Source: Bacteroidales bacterium
GTDB lineage: Bacteria > Bacteroidota > Bacteroidia > Bacteroidales > Marinilabiliaceae
NCBI GenBank assembly: GCA_024401395.1
Contig: JAKSLD010000024.1
Coordinates: forward strand, 1-43,501
DNA: 43,501 nt
Direction of reading: 5' to 3'
In this document: in pieces, positions 33,519 to 42,276 of the stretch
Position numbering within the stretch: position 1 is the stretch's first letter
Layout of the letters: each line of letters opens with the position of its first letter
The notes under the pieces: model-generated
The model's input: the letters and a program-made list of their open reading frames with translations, nothing else
What the model was told of the DNA's origin: nothing
The model's database searches: none
Translations under genes and position numbers: made by a program

Positions 33519-35966
33519 TTACTTGCCAGTTTCGAAAAGTCTCATGTGGTAAACACCACCAGCGTAGTGGCCATCATGAGATTTGAAAGTAACAGTAACT
33601 CTTTGTTTACCCTTCAATAAGTCGGCAGGGATAGAGTATTCCTTCTCAACGAACTCGCTCTTATTAGTAAGGTGAGCATTGTTACAAGTAGCAATTACCT
33701 TATCATCCACTACGATATCGAAAGTACGGTTGCCCGACTCATTACCCCAGTAGCGGCAGCGGAGAGTGAGTGCTGTTTTACCCTTAGTGTCGAGGATAAC
33801 AGAGAACCAGCCATTATTAGCGTGACGGTAAGACTGACCCTGGTAGAGACCGCGTTCAGAATTAGCCGACTGAAGCTGGTGGTCGACCTCAGGCTGCTGT
33901 TCACCGAAGTTAACCGCATCCACAGTGATAGCATCGAGATGTAGCTGTTCAGCCTCTTTACGTTTGATCTCCTCCTGGCGGGCATTCCACTGCTCCTGAG
34001 TCATAGTCAGCCAGTAGAACATATATCGGGAATCGTGAATAGCGAAGAAAGGTTCCAGTTCCATACCATTATATATATAGTGGAATGGTTTGCCATCTAC
34101 AGGTTTCATTGCTTGAAGATCCTTAAGAATCTCATCCTTATTACCGATAAGAGAAGGAGTTTCTGTAACAGGAACGAGGCTACCCTGAGCGATATGGCTC
34201 CAGCGACCATCGTCGGCAATAAGTCCGGTGAGGTCATTTGTACCCATTTTTTTACCGAGTACGATAGGACCGCGCATGATAGCGATATACTCAGGCAAGT
34301 TAGGGAGCTCCTCAACATGGACATTCATAGGGAGAGAAACCTCCACTACATCGCCCTTCTTCCAGTCACGAGTTATAGTAGCATAGCCGAAAGCGTTTAT
34401 TTCAGCTTTTACAGCCTGGCCATTGACCTTGACAGCAAAATTATTGGTCCAGTAAGGCTTACGGATATTGAGAGTAAATTTACGATTACCATCGATAGTA
34501 ATCTTTGTACCCTCCTCGTATGGGAAGTTAGTCTCCTGCTTAACAGTGACAGGCTCCTTATGGTGCATACCACGGCCGTGGTGACCAGGAGTAAAGCCCT
34601 GAGTAGGAGGCATCATTCCGCGACGGAAGCGGAAAGGAGCAGGTTTCCAGTTGAGTTCAGAATTAATGAAGAGGTTGACATTCAGTACAGAGTCACCCTC
34701 GTGAGTATATATGAACTGCGAATACTTACCATGATTCTCCATGCCAGTACCCACGCAGCACCACATAGCCTCGTTTGGTTGAGAATATACGCGATAGTGG
34801 CCAGGGCGAGCAGAAGTAAAGTAGACATAACCGCCATGGTCAGGGTGCTGAGTAGAGAGGATATGGTTGAAAGTAGCGCGCTCGAAGAAATCGGCGAGTT
34901 CGAGGCGAGGAGTCATACGGAAGAGACCCTCGGTCAGCTTCAGCATATTATTAGTATTACAAGACTCAGGGCCTTCTCGATCCTCGACATAGCTAATGCA
35001 ATCATCGGCAGAAGCAAAATGTTCGCGGCGGCTATTACCACCGATAGCCAAGCTACGAGTGTTGACAACTGTATGCCAGAAGAAATCGGCAGCCTTCTTA
35101 TAATACTTAGCCTGCTCAGTGCGGCCAGCGCGCTCGCAAAGTTCGGCTATACGCTGGTATCCGACAACCTTAGGAACCTGAGTATTAGCGTGACGGTTAT
35201 CGAGCATATCATTCTCGGCAGCCATAGGGTCGAGAAGCCATTTATGAGAGAAGCGTATTGCGGCATCGAGGTAGCGCTTATCGCCAGAAAAGTCGTAGGC
35301 ATCGGCAAAAACCTCGTCCATACCACCAAATTCGGTACCAAGCATACGTTCCATAGCTGCATCGTCGAGGTTTTCAATCTGCTTGATACCCCAATCGCAG
35401 AGAGCATAGAACATTTCGAGAGCCTTGCGGCTACCAGTATATACATAAGCATCGCGGAGACCGGCGTAGACCTTGTGCATATTATACCAAGGAACCCATC
35501 GGTTTTCGACACCAGTCACATCACCTTTGCGGAGGAGGTCCCAGCACTCCTTATCTACGCCACCGATATAGCCATCACCGTTAGCGTCCTGAGCCTTCTT
35601 CATTTCGGCTAGCATGTACTCCATACGACGGAGTAGCTCCTTGTCGCCTGTTGCTGCGTAATGGATAGCGAGGGCAGAAAGATAGTGACCACCCACATGA
35701 CCGTCGAGACCGATCCAGTTGTCGAAACTCTTGGCAGCAGGGAGACCGGCTGTCTTAAGGTATGGAGCGATAAGGCGATCAGTATCATACTGCTTAAGAA
35801 CATTGACATTAACCTCGCGAGCGTGAAGGAACGGGCCATCACCGAGCTTTACATCCTGAAGGTCGAATTCGTTAGGATAAAGTTTGCTTTGCGCAGAAGC
35901 AGAAACTGCGCAACAAAGCATGACTAACCCAAATAATTTTGTTTTCATTAATTGTTTGTTAAGCAT
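33519..35966 (-). CDS. GH127/GH146-type beta-L-arabinofuranosidase (DUF1680 family)
   Basis: 815-residue secreted enzyme predicted to release beta-L-arabinofuranose from arabinan, pectin side chains or plant glycoproteins. Signal peptide ends at SASAQ (about residue 26). The (alpha/alpha)6 catalytic domain follows; the zinc-cysteine site of the family is seen as E334-S-C336 in GPESCNTNN and the CC pair C403-C404 in MWCCVGTG (one Cys being the nucleophile), with E315 (NSRREHF) a candidate acid/base. A beta-sandwich and a C-terminal DUF4986/DUF6805-like region (about 690-815) give the length typical of the GH146-like branch. Start is 35966 or M7 at 35948. A -7 box lies upstream. Confidence 0.9.
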   Translation of the reverse strand: MLNKQLMKTKLFGLVMLCCAVSASAQSKLYPNEFDLQDVKLGDGPFLHAREVNVNVLKQYDTDRLIAPYLKTAGLPAAKSFDNWIGLDGHVGGHYLSALAIHYAATGDKELLRRMEYMLAEMKKAQDANGDGYIGGVDKECWDLLRKGDVTGVENRWVPWYNMHKVYAGLRDAYVYTGSRKALEMFYALCDWGIKQIENLDDAAMERMLGTEFGGMDEVFADAYDFSGDKRYLDAAIRFSHKWLLDPMAAENDMLDNRHANTQVPKVVGYQRIAELCERAGRTEQAKYYKKAADFFWHTVVNTRSLAIGGNSRREHFASADDCISYVEDREGPESCNTNNMLKLTEGLFRMTPRLELADFFERATFNHILSTQHPDHGGYVYFTSARPGHYRVYSQPNEAMWCCVGTGMENHGKYSQFIYTHEGDSVLNVNLFINSELNWKPAPFRFRRGMMPPTQGFTPGHHGRGMHHKEPVTVKQETNFPYEEGTKITIDGNRKFTLNIRKPYWTNNFAVKVNGQAVKAEINAFGYATITRDWKKGDVVEVSLPMNVHVEELPNLPEYIAIMRGPIVLGKKMGTNDLTGLIADDGRWSHIAQGSLVPVTETPSLIGNKDEILKDLQAMKPVDGKPFHYIYNGMELEPFFAIHDSRYMFYWLTMTQEQWNARQEEIKRKEAEQLHLDAITVDAVNFGEQQPEVDHQLQSANSERGLYQGQSYRHANNGWFSVILDTKGKTALTLRCRYWGNESGNRTFDIVVDDKVIATCNNAHLTNKSEFVEKEYSIPADLLKGKQRVTVTFKSHDGHYAGGVYHMRLFETGK

Positions 35967-36017
35967 TTATTCGTGTATTAAACAACTTTAATAATGTCAA
36001 GTTGTGTTAACATATGG

Positions 36018-36025
36018 CAAAGATA
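36018..36025 (-). promoter_or_regulatory. -7 box of the GH127 gene
   Basis: TATCTTTG followed by C on the minus strand, 52 nt before the start at 35966. No clear -33 TTG. Confidence 0.55.
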
Positions 36026-36108
36026 GTTGTTTTTGTTGAAAATAGGCGTTATGCAGTTGATAAAAGATGTTTATTAAGAACAGGACTAGAGTCTTTGTAT
36101 AATATGAT

Positions 36109-36116
36109 TATATTTG
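36109..36116 (+). promoter_or_regulatory. -7 box of ppnP
   Basis: TATATTTG followed by C, 30 nt before the ppnP start. A TTTG at 36094-36097 is too close to be the normal -33 element. Confidence 0.6.
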
Positions 36117-36146
36117 CAGTGAAATAATTTTAAATTGTAATCTAAT

Positions 36147-36428
36147 ATGTTCAAGGTTAATGAATATTTTAACGGTGAAGTAGTGTCGATGGCACTTGAG
36201 AGCGCTGAGGGTAAGGCAACAGTTGGTGTTATGGCAGCTGGAGAATATGAGTTCGGTACTTCTACAGTAGAGATTATGACTGTTATTTCCGGTGCATTGA
36301 CAATTCAGCAGCCAGGAGAGACAGAATGGAAGACCTACAAGAAGTTTGAGTCATTTGTTGTTGCTAAGGATGTCAAGTACAAGGTAAAGTGCAGCGAGGA
36401 TACTCCTTATCTTTGCTTGTACAAGTAA
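36147..36428 (+). CDS. ppnP: pyrimidine/purine nucleoside phosphorylase
   Basis: 93-residue single-domain cupin of the PpnP (DUF1255) family, which splits nucleosides with phosphate into base and ribose 1-phosphate. The whole length matches: FNGEVVSMALESAEGKATVGVMAAGEYEFGTSTVEIMTVISGALTI, EWKTYKKFESFVVAKDVKYKVKC and the ending PYLCLYK. It is followed after 49 nt by the esterase gene on the same strand. Confidence 0.95.
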   Translation: MFKVNEYFNGEVVSMALESAEGKATVGVMAAGEYEFGTSTVEIMTVISGALTIQQPGETEWKTYKKFESFVVAKDVKYKVKCSEDTPYLCLYK

Positions 36429-36477
36429 TAGCCCGATATACAAAGACATATTGAAAATAGGGAGTCCTATATAGATT

Positions 36478-37284
36478 TTGCCTATGAAAAATATCTTTTT
36501 GATGTTAGTTGCGATGATGAGTTCATTGCAACTAGTGGAGGCACAGTATAAACGTGTCGACAATATCTCGTATGCTACTTCGGATGATGCATACGCCCAA
36601 GAGCGCTGTAAGCTAGATGTTTATTATCCAGAGAATGTTAAGGATGCTCCAGTGGTTGTGTGGTTTCATGGAGGAGGTCTAGAAGGCGGCAACAAGTACG
36701 TACCACAAGAGTTGGAAAATTCGGGACTTGTTGTTGTTACAGTCAATTACCGTTTGCTTCCCAAGGCGACCATTGATGATTGTATAGATGATGCAGCTGC
36801 GGCTGTAGCGTGGGCGTTCAAGCATGTGAAAGAGTATAATGGCAGTGAGAAGAAGATATATCTCAGTGGTCATTCAGCAGGCGGCTATCTTATTGATATG
36901 GTTGGACTTGATAAGAAATGGCTGGCAAAATATGGTGTAGATGCCGATGAAGTTGCTGCGTTATTGCCATTCAGCGGTCAGGCTATCACACATTATAATA
37001 TACGTAAGCAGCAAGGACTCAGTCCGCTTCAGGCGACTATTGACAAATATGCGCCACTGACATACGTACGTAAAGATGCTCCACCAATAGTTATTATTTC
37101 AGGAGACAGAGAATTAGAGTTGTTCGGGCGATATGAAGAGCAAGCATATTTCTGGAGGATGCTGAAGTTGATAGGGCATAAGAATGTCTTGTTGTATGAG
37201 ATGCAAGGATTTGACCATGGCGAGATGCCACATCCTGCGTTCCATATATTGAAGGAATTTATTGCTGGGAAGATTATGAAATAA
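36478..37284 (+). CDS. secreted alpha/beta-hydrolase (BD-FAE-like carboxylesterase)
   Basis: 268 residues with a signal peptide (start at 36478 or at M3, 36484; cleavage near VEAQ). Catalytic features of the hormone-sensitive-lipase/BD-FAE-like group: oxyanion motif WFHGGG (about 62-67), nucleophile S133 in GHSAGG, D210 in ISGDRE and H247 in GFDHGEM. Enzymes of this kind deacetylate or deferuloylate plant polysaccharides, which would suit the pectinases in the window, but the substrate is inferred. It is 49 nt after ppnP and may share its transcript; the palindromic element follows. Confidence 0.88.
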   Translation: MPMKNIFLMLVAMMSSLQLVEAQYKRVDNISYATSDDAYAQERCKLDVYYPENVKDAPVVVWFHGGGLEGGNKYVPQELENSGLVVVTVNYRLLPKATIDDCIDDAAAAVAWAFKHVKEYNGSEKKIYLSGHSAGGYLIDMVGLDKKWLAKYGVDADEVAALLPFSGQAITHYNIRKQQGLSPLQATIDKYAPLTYVRKDAPPIVIISGDRELELFGRYEEQAYFWRMLKLIGHKNVLLYEMQGFDHGEMPHPAFHILKEFIAGKIMK

Positions 37285-37305
37285 TCTATTATTCCTTTTT
37301 AGGAA

Positions 37306-37406
37306 AATAGCAATTGAGGATATCCCCTACGGCAGAAGTTTACAGCCGCTCCCTGGCGGTCGCTTTTCGTAAACCACTGCCTCCGGAGATATCCTCAATT
37401 GCTATT
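37306..37406. repeat. 101-bp nested palindromic element
   Basis: A perfect 19-bp outer stem (37306-37324 with 37388-37406, arm AATAGCAATTGAGGATATC) encloses GGCAG (37331-37335)/CTGCC (37377-37381), GTTTAC (37338-37343)/GTAAAC (37369-37374) and an inner CCGC (37346-37349)/GCGG (37356-37359). It begins 22 nt after the esterase stop and ends just before array D. There is no T-run on the plus side, so it is not a standard terminator. The nested perfect stems look like a MITE-, REP- or structured-RNA-like element. Confidence 0.85.
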
Positions 37407-37411
37407 ACGAG

Positions 37412-37482
37412 GTGTAGCGTGTAGGTGCTTTGTAGGTGCTTTGTAGTATAAGGGAAGTACCTTGTTGCTCGCAGTTTTTTAT
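37412..37482 (+). repeat. 11-bp tandem array D with conserved 3' core
   Basis: GTGTAGCGTGT (37412-37422), AGGTGCTTTGT (37423-37433), AGGTGCTTTGT (37434-37444, exact repeat), AGTATAAGGGA (37445-37455), AGTACCTTGTT (37456-37466), then GCTCGCAG TTTTTTAT (37467-37482). It lies between the palindromic element and the helicase gene. The rest of the spacer (37483-37613) shows nothing recognisable. Confidence 0.85.
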
Positions 37483-37613
37483 ATGAACAGGTAATTGGGA
37501 GAGTGTATGGCAGAACAAATATTATACTTAATTTAGCGTTTGATATAAGATTAGAATTGTTGGGATGAAACTATTCTTGAAGTCGGAATTGCTAATTAAA
37601 GTATAATGAACAT

Positions 37614-40328
37614 ATGGAAGAGAACTGGGTTGATATTCTCGGAAGGGAGTTTAATGAGAAACAGCTAGAGGTAATAAATGCTGATTCTGGAGAGCATCTA
37701 GTGTTAGCACCTCCCGGGTGTGGAAAGACAGAGGTGCTGGCTGCCAGGATTATACATGCACGTAATAGGGGAGTACAGTTTGAAGATATGCTATGTCTGA
37801 CCTTTACGAACAGAGCAGCCAGAGGGATGAGGGACAGAATAAACATGCTTCATTATGAGCATACAGACGAGCTGTTTGTGGGTAATGTGCATAGGTTCTG
37901 TTCAGAGATGCTATTCTCAGAAGATTCCAGCTATGTGCCACAAAATACCTCGATACTTGATGATGAAGACCAAAATGAGGTTTATGCCGAGATAGTTCGA
38001 GATATTACCAAGAAACTACAAGACAACCAGATACTCTTTTCATTCGGGGAGATAAAGAGAGACGATGTATTCAAGTTTCAGCATTATATATATCAACTAA
38101 GACATAACCATCCCTCGTCATTGTTTATGAGTTGGTATGACATGAGGTATCAGCAGAGCATATTCCCCGCGTACAAGTCGATAGTAGAGGTATATGACAA
38201 TATTGTTGATATTTTCATTAACAGCAAAAACTCACAGATACAGCCATATTTAGGTTCGCTGTCACTCCTGCTACTAGCAAAACTCTATGAAGAGTACAAA
38301 GAAGAGCACACATTGCTAGACTTTGATGATCTGCTACTGATGTCATATACCATACTGTCAGGACAAGATTCCCGGCATAAGCGCTATTCGTGGATACAAG
38401 TTGACGAAGTACAAGATTTGAATCCGATGCAAGTAGCCCTGATAGACCTGATAAAGGCACAGGGAGCTAATGTGGTATTCTTAGGAGATCAGCAACAAGC
38501 CATATTCTCATTTATAGGGGCGAAAGTGAGTACGCTTAATTCGCTGGTGCAGAGATGTGAGAAAAATCTACATACGTTTGAATTCAACTACAGGTCGCCA
38601 GAGTACCTATTGTCGCTGTTCAATGACTATGCGAAGACAGTTCTAGGGATAGACGGCAGGTGCCTGCCAAATACTATCAACAAGACAGAAAAGCCATACC
38701 AAGCAGTGTCGATATTACAGACAGAAGACACAGACACTGCGAAGATGGACATTGCGGAGAGAGTAGAGACACTGATGGCAGACTATCCAGAAGAGAGGAT
38801 AGCCATATTAGTATCCAGCAATAAAGAGGCAGATGCGATAAGCGAGACACTAGACAAATGCGATTTGCCGAATTTCAAGATTTCCGGCAGAGACGTATTC
38901 AGTTCCAAAGAGGTAAAATTTCTCAAGTCGCACCTAAGAGTGATGCTATTTGAAGAAAGTCAGTTAGACTGGACAAATATATATCATTGGTTTGGAGTAG
39001 GAAGTTCCCCCCAAGGCATACGAGGATTCCTTGGAGAGTTACAACGCTATTTCATCTCGCCAGCAGACCTATTGATGTATGAAGACTCGACATATTTCCA
39101 GGAATTTGAGAAAAATATGGGCAGGCCCATTGTAGTTTTTGATACAGAGACTACAGGAGTAGATGTTTTCAGTGACGATATAATACAAATTTCGGGAAAG
39201 AAACTTGTAAACGGTCAAGTGGCAGGCGAGTGCGACATATATATGAGAGTAGGGGATAGGCAGATACCAGCATATTTATCAAGTATAGAGAATCCGTTAG
39301 TAGAGCAATACGCCAAGGTAGAAAGAGAAGGAAAGCTAGTGTCGAGAGAAGAAGGGTTGAGGCAATTCTTGAAATTCAGTGAAGGGTGTCTGTTAGTGGG
39401 GCATAATGCTGCATACGATTACCATATATTAGACAACAATCTAAAGAGAAACTGTCGGGATGTTGTATTACAAGAGATACACCCATTGTTTTTCGACACA
39501 TACAAACTGATACGAATTGCAAGGCCAGGATGTAAGACATATAGATTAGGCAATCTGGTAGAAGAGTTGAAATTGACCAAAGCAGTAGGCGTTAATCACT
39601 TGGCAGACAATGATGTAGACGATACCATTTCGCTATTGAAATACATTATGTCGCAGACCAAAGCGATATGCGATCTACAGAGGCAATATTTTACGTATTG
39701 CAAGAACAAGACAGACTATGCCCGAAAAGGGCTCTCAGAGTACAGACCAGTATTTCTTAAGACGATGTCGCTACTATATGATACGACTATAAGAAGAGAT
39801 ACCCCTGTAATAGAGATGGTTTTGAGAGAAATATTTGAGAAATTCATAAAGAATGGACAAAAAGAAGATGAGAGTAGGGTAGAGAAAGTGATAGAATTTA
39901 TAGGCGAGATACTAATAGATGCAAGAGAAGAGCCATTCCTGAAGACACAGATAGACAATCATATAAATCAGATAATCACGCTAAAAGAGTCAGACCTGTG
40001 TAGCAATGACAAAAAAGGAGTAATAGAAGAAAAGATATTTGTGTGTACGGTACACAAAGCAAAGGGACTAGAATTTGAGCACGTCATAATAGCTGATGGC
40101 AGCGACAATTCGTATCCCAATTATTACTGTAAGACGATAGAAGCGCGACAAGAAAATGCGAGACTACTATATGTAGCGATTTCGCGAGCTATGAAGACAC
40201 TGACCATAGTATGTCCGAAGGTGGCGGTAGTGAATAGCGAGAAGAATAACAGCACGTACAGGTTTGGGAGAAATATCAGTCCGTTTTTAGCGCCATTAAG
40301 CAGGCATTTTGAGAATATCAATATTTGA
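37614..40328 (+). CDS. UvrD/Rep-like superfamily 1 helicase with an embedded DEDDh 3'-5' exonuclease domain
   Basis: 904 residues. SF1 helicase motifs run in order: I, APPGCGKTE (K38); Ia, CLTFTNRAARGM; a DFDDLL segment; II, WIQVDEVQDLNP; III, FLGDQQQAIFSFIGA; IV, FEFNYRSPEYL; V, TVHKAKGLEFEHVI (about 811-824); VI, LLYVAISRAMKTL (R858). Between IV and V, where UvrD/Rep carry domain 2B, lies a DnaQ-type exonuclease: D510 and E512 in FDTETTG, D602 in GHNAAYD, and H662-D667 in NHLADND, a complete DEDDh set. Predicted to unwind and resect DNA in repair. It stands alone with long spacers on both sides. Confidence 0.9.
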   Translation: MEENWVDILGREFNEKQLEVINADSGEHLVLAPPGCGKTEVLAARIIHARNRGVQFEDMLCLTFTNRAARGMRDRINMLHYEHTDELFVGNVHRFCSEMLFSEDSSYVPQNTSILDDEDQNEVYAEIVRDITKKLQDNQILFSFGEIKRDDVFKFQHYIYQLRHNHPSSLFMSWYDMRYQQSIFPAYKSIVEVYDNIVDIFINSKNSQIQPYLGSLSLLLLAKLYEEYKEEHTLLDFDDLLLMSYTILSGQDSRHKRYSWIQVDEVQDLNPMQVALIDLIKAQGANVVFLGDQQQAIFSFIGAKVSTLNSLVQRCEKNLHTFEFNYRSPEYLLSLFNDYAKTVLGIDGRCLPNTINKTEKPYQAVSILQTEDTDTAKMDIAERVETLMADYPEERIAILVSSNKEADAISETLDKCDLPNFKISGRDVFSSKEVKFLKSHLRVMLFEESQLDWTNIYHWFGVGSSPQGIRGFLGELQRYFISPADLLMYEDSTYFQEFEKNMGRPIVVFDTETTGVDVFSDDIIQISGKKLVNGQVAGECDIYMRVGDRQIPAYLSSIENPLVEQYAKVEREGKLVSREEGLRQFLKFSEGCLLVGHNAAYDYHILDNNLKRNCRDVVLQEIHPLFFDTYKLIRIARPGCKTYRLGNLVEELKLTKAVGVNHLADNDVDDTISLLKYIMSQTKAICDLQRQYFTYCKNKTDYARKGLSEYRPVFLKTMSLLYDTTIRRDTPVIEMVLREIFEKFIKNGQKEDESRVEKVIEFIGEILIDAREEPFLKTQIDNHINQIITLKESDLCSNDKKGVIEEKIFVCTVHKAKGLEFEHVIIADGSDNSYPNYYCKTIEARQENARLLYVAISRAMKTLTIVCPKVAVVNSEKNNSTYRFGRNISPFLAPLSRHFENINI

Positions 40329-40426
40329 AGATTACAATTTTCAGACAAAAGAGTAGAATTCAGAGGGGGTATGTCGATATAGAGAAGCTACTTGTCGGTA
40401 AAAATCAGACGAATGTCGTGTGAATG

Positions 40427-40457
40427 TTTGACAAGTCGGATAAAGGTTATAGATTTG
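40427..40457 (+). promoter_or_regulatory. strong Bacteroidota-type promoter of the CE1-like esterase
   Basis: TTTG (40427-40430), 19-nt spacer, TAGATTTG followed by C (40450-40457). Both boxes and spacing fit the consensus. The leader would be about 80 nt. The rest of the 217-nt spacer after the helicase shows no other feature. Confidence 0.8.
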
Positions 40458-40527
40458 CCAATGAACTTCGTGCGAATAGTTAGTGAGGCTATGTCCGGTT
40501 ATTGCTGTTGCGCAAAAAAAAGAGTAA

Positions 40528-41652
<1,125 letters not shown>

Positions 41653-41673
41653 TTGATATACGGTTAAAATAGC

Positions 41674-41715
41674 AAAGAGGTGCATCTTAGAGGAGGTGCA
41701 TCTCTTTTCGTTTTC
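41674..41715 (+). terminator. terminator of the CE1-like esterase
   Basis: AAAGAGGTGCA (41674-41684) pairs with TGCATCTCTTT (41697-41707, one G-U pair), followed by a T-rich TTCGTTTTC tract. Confidence 0.82.
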
Positions 41716-41813
41716 TTTGACTAGTGCGGACGACATTAGTTAGGTAAGAAAGAGCACTTAATGTTTGTCAATAGGGTTTTATTGGTTAAACGAAAGAGAT
41801 TTTTGGGGAAGAA

Positions 41814-42044
41814 TCAGAAAGGGGAATCGTTATTGAAGATACGTCCAGTGGTGTTGAAGGCGCTACCGTTAATGTTGAAGCCTCCATCTCCGAAGTTGAT
41901 GTCCCCCTCCCCACTATTGAAGTTGTCATCATGCTCGTTGGGGTCTGTAGGAATTTTGCTTGTTCCCTGACAGACGATCTGCTTATCGAGAATGACAAGC
42001 CCGAATGTAGGTCTTACGTAAATATGTCTATCTCTAGCATCCAT
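41814..42044 (-). CDS. possible small Bacteroidota protein
   Basis: 76 codons, MDARDRHIYVRPTFGLVILDKQIVCQG followed by an Asp/Asn/Gly/Phe-rich tail (NEHDDNFNSGEGDINFGDGGFNINGSAF). The beginning resembles the very short Bacteroidota proteins with a YxxP...(V/L)LxxE pattern, often found near surface or peptide-export genes, and the repeating GDINFGDGGFNIN tail would be unusual for random sequence. An in-frame stop lies 6 codons upstream. There is no matching -7 box, and an alternative overlapping frame (41786-41998) exists, so this remains uncertain. Confidence 0.45.
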   Translation of the reverse strand: MDARDRHIYVRPTFGLVILDKQIVCQGTSKIPTDPNEHDDNFNSGEGDINFGDGGFNINGSAFNTTGRIFNNDSPF

Positions 42045-42049
42045 TTGCA

Positions 42050-42154
42050 GTGTTGCCTTTCAAATAAAAATAGTGTAGGCCTTCAAAAAGCGCGTTGTCT
42101 TTCGAAAAATAGCGTTGTCTTTGAAATAGCGTTGTTCTCCAAAAAATTGCGTTG
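42050..42154. repeat. degenerate GCGTTG repeat cluster
   Basis: GTGTTG (42050), GTGTAG (42073), then four GCGTTG at 42092, 42112, 42129 and 42149, each followed by a short T/A-rich stretch such as TCTTTCGAAAAATA or TCTTTGAAATA. Spacing is 23, 19, 20, 17 and 20 nt, close to two helical turns. It lies directly upstream of the small minus-strand gene and downstream of nothing coding. The unit is unrelated to the 11-bp arrays. Confidence 0.7.
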
Positions 42155-42241
42155 CTATTTGAACTTGTTCCAGATTCTATTACGATGCCATAGATACAAA
42201 AGGTTACATGAAAATGCAGAACACTGAATTAAAATAATGTT

Positions 42242-42249
42242 TATATTTG
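42242..42249 (+). promoter_or_regulatory. -7 box of the last gene
   Basis: TATATTTG followed by C, 27 nt before the start at 42277. No TTG at the usual -33 distance. Confidence 0.6.
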
Positions 42250-42276
42250 CACTTTACAAAAAGTAAAAAGTAGAAT

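Noticed and set aside
34035-35612. 525-codon open frame on the plus strand opposite the GH127 gene
   Set aside because: It is a mirror of a well-supported GH127 gene whose catalytic residues are intact; the antisense translation has no domain, signal or motif. Long antisense frames here come from the codon use of the minus-strand genes.
37306-37406. Ordinary terminator or tRNA at the palindrome
   Set aside because: No T-run follows the stem, and the fold is one nested hairpin without the cloverleaf arms or CCA-end pattern of a tRNA.
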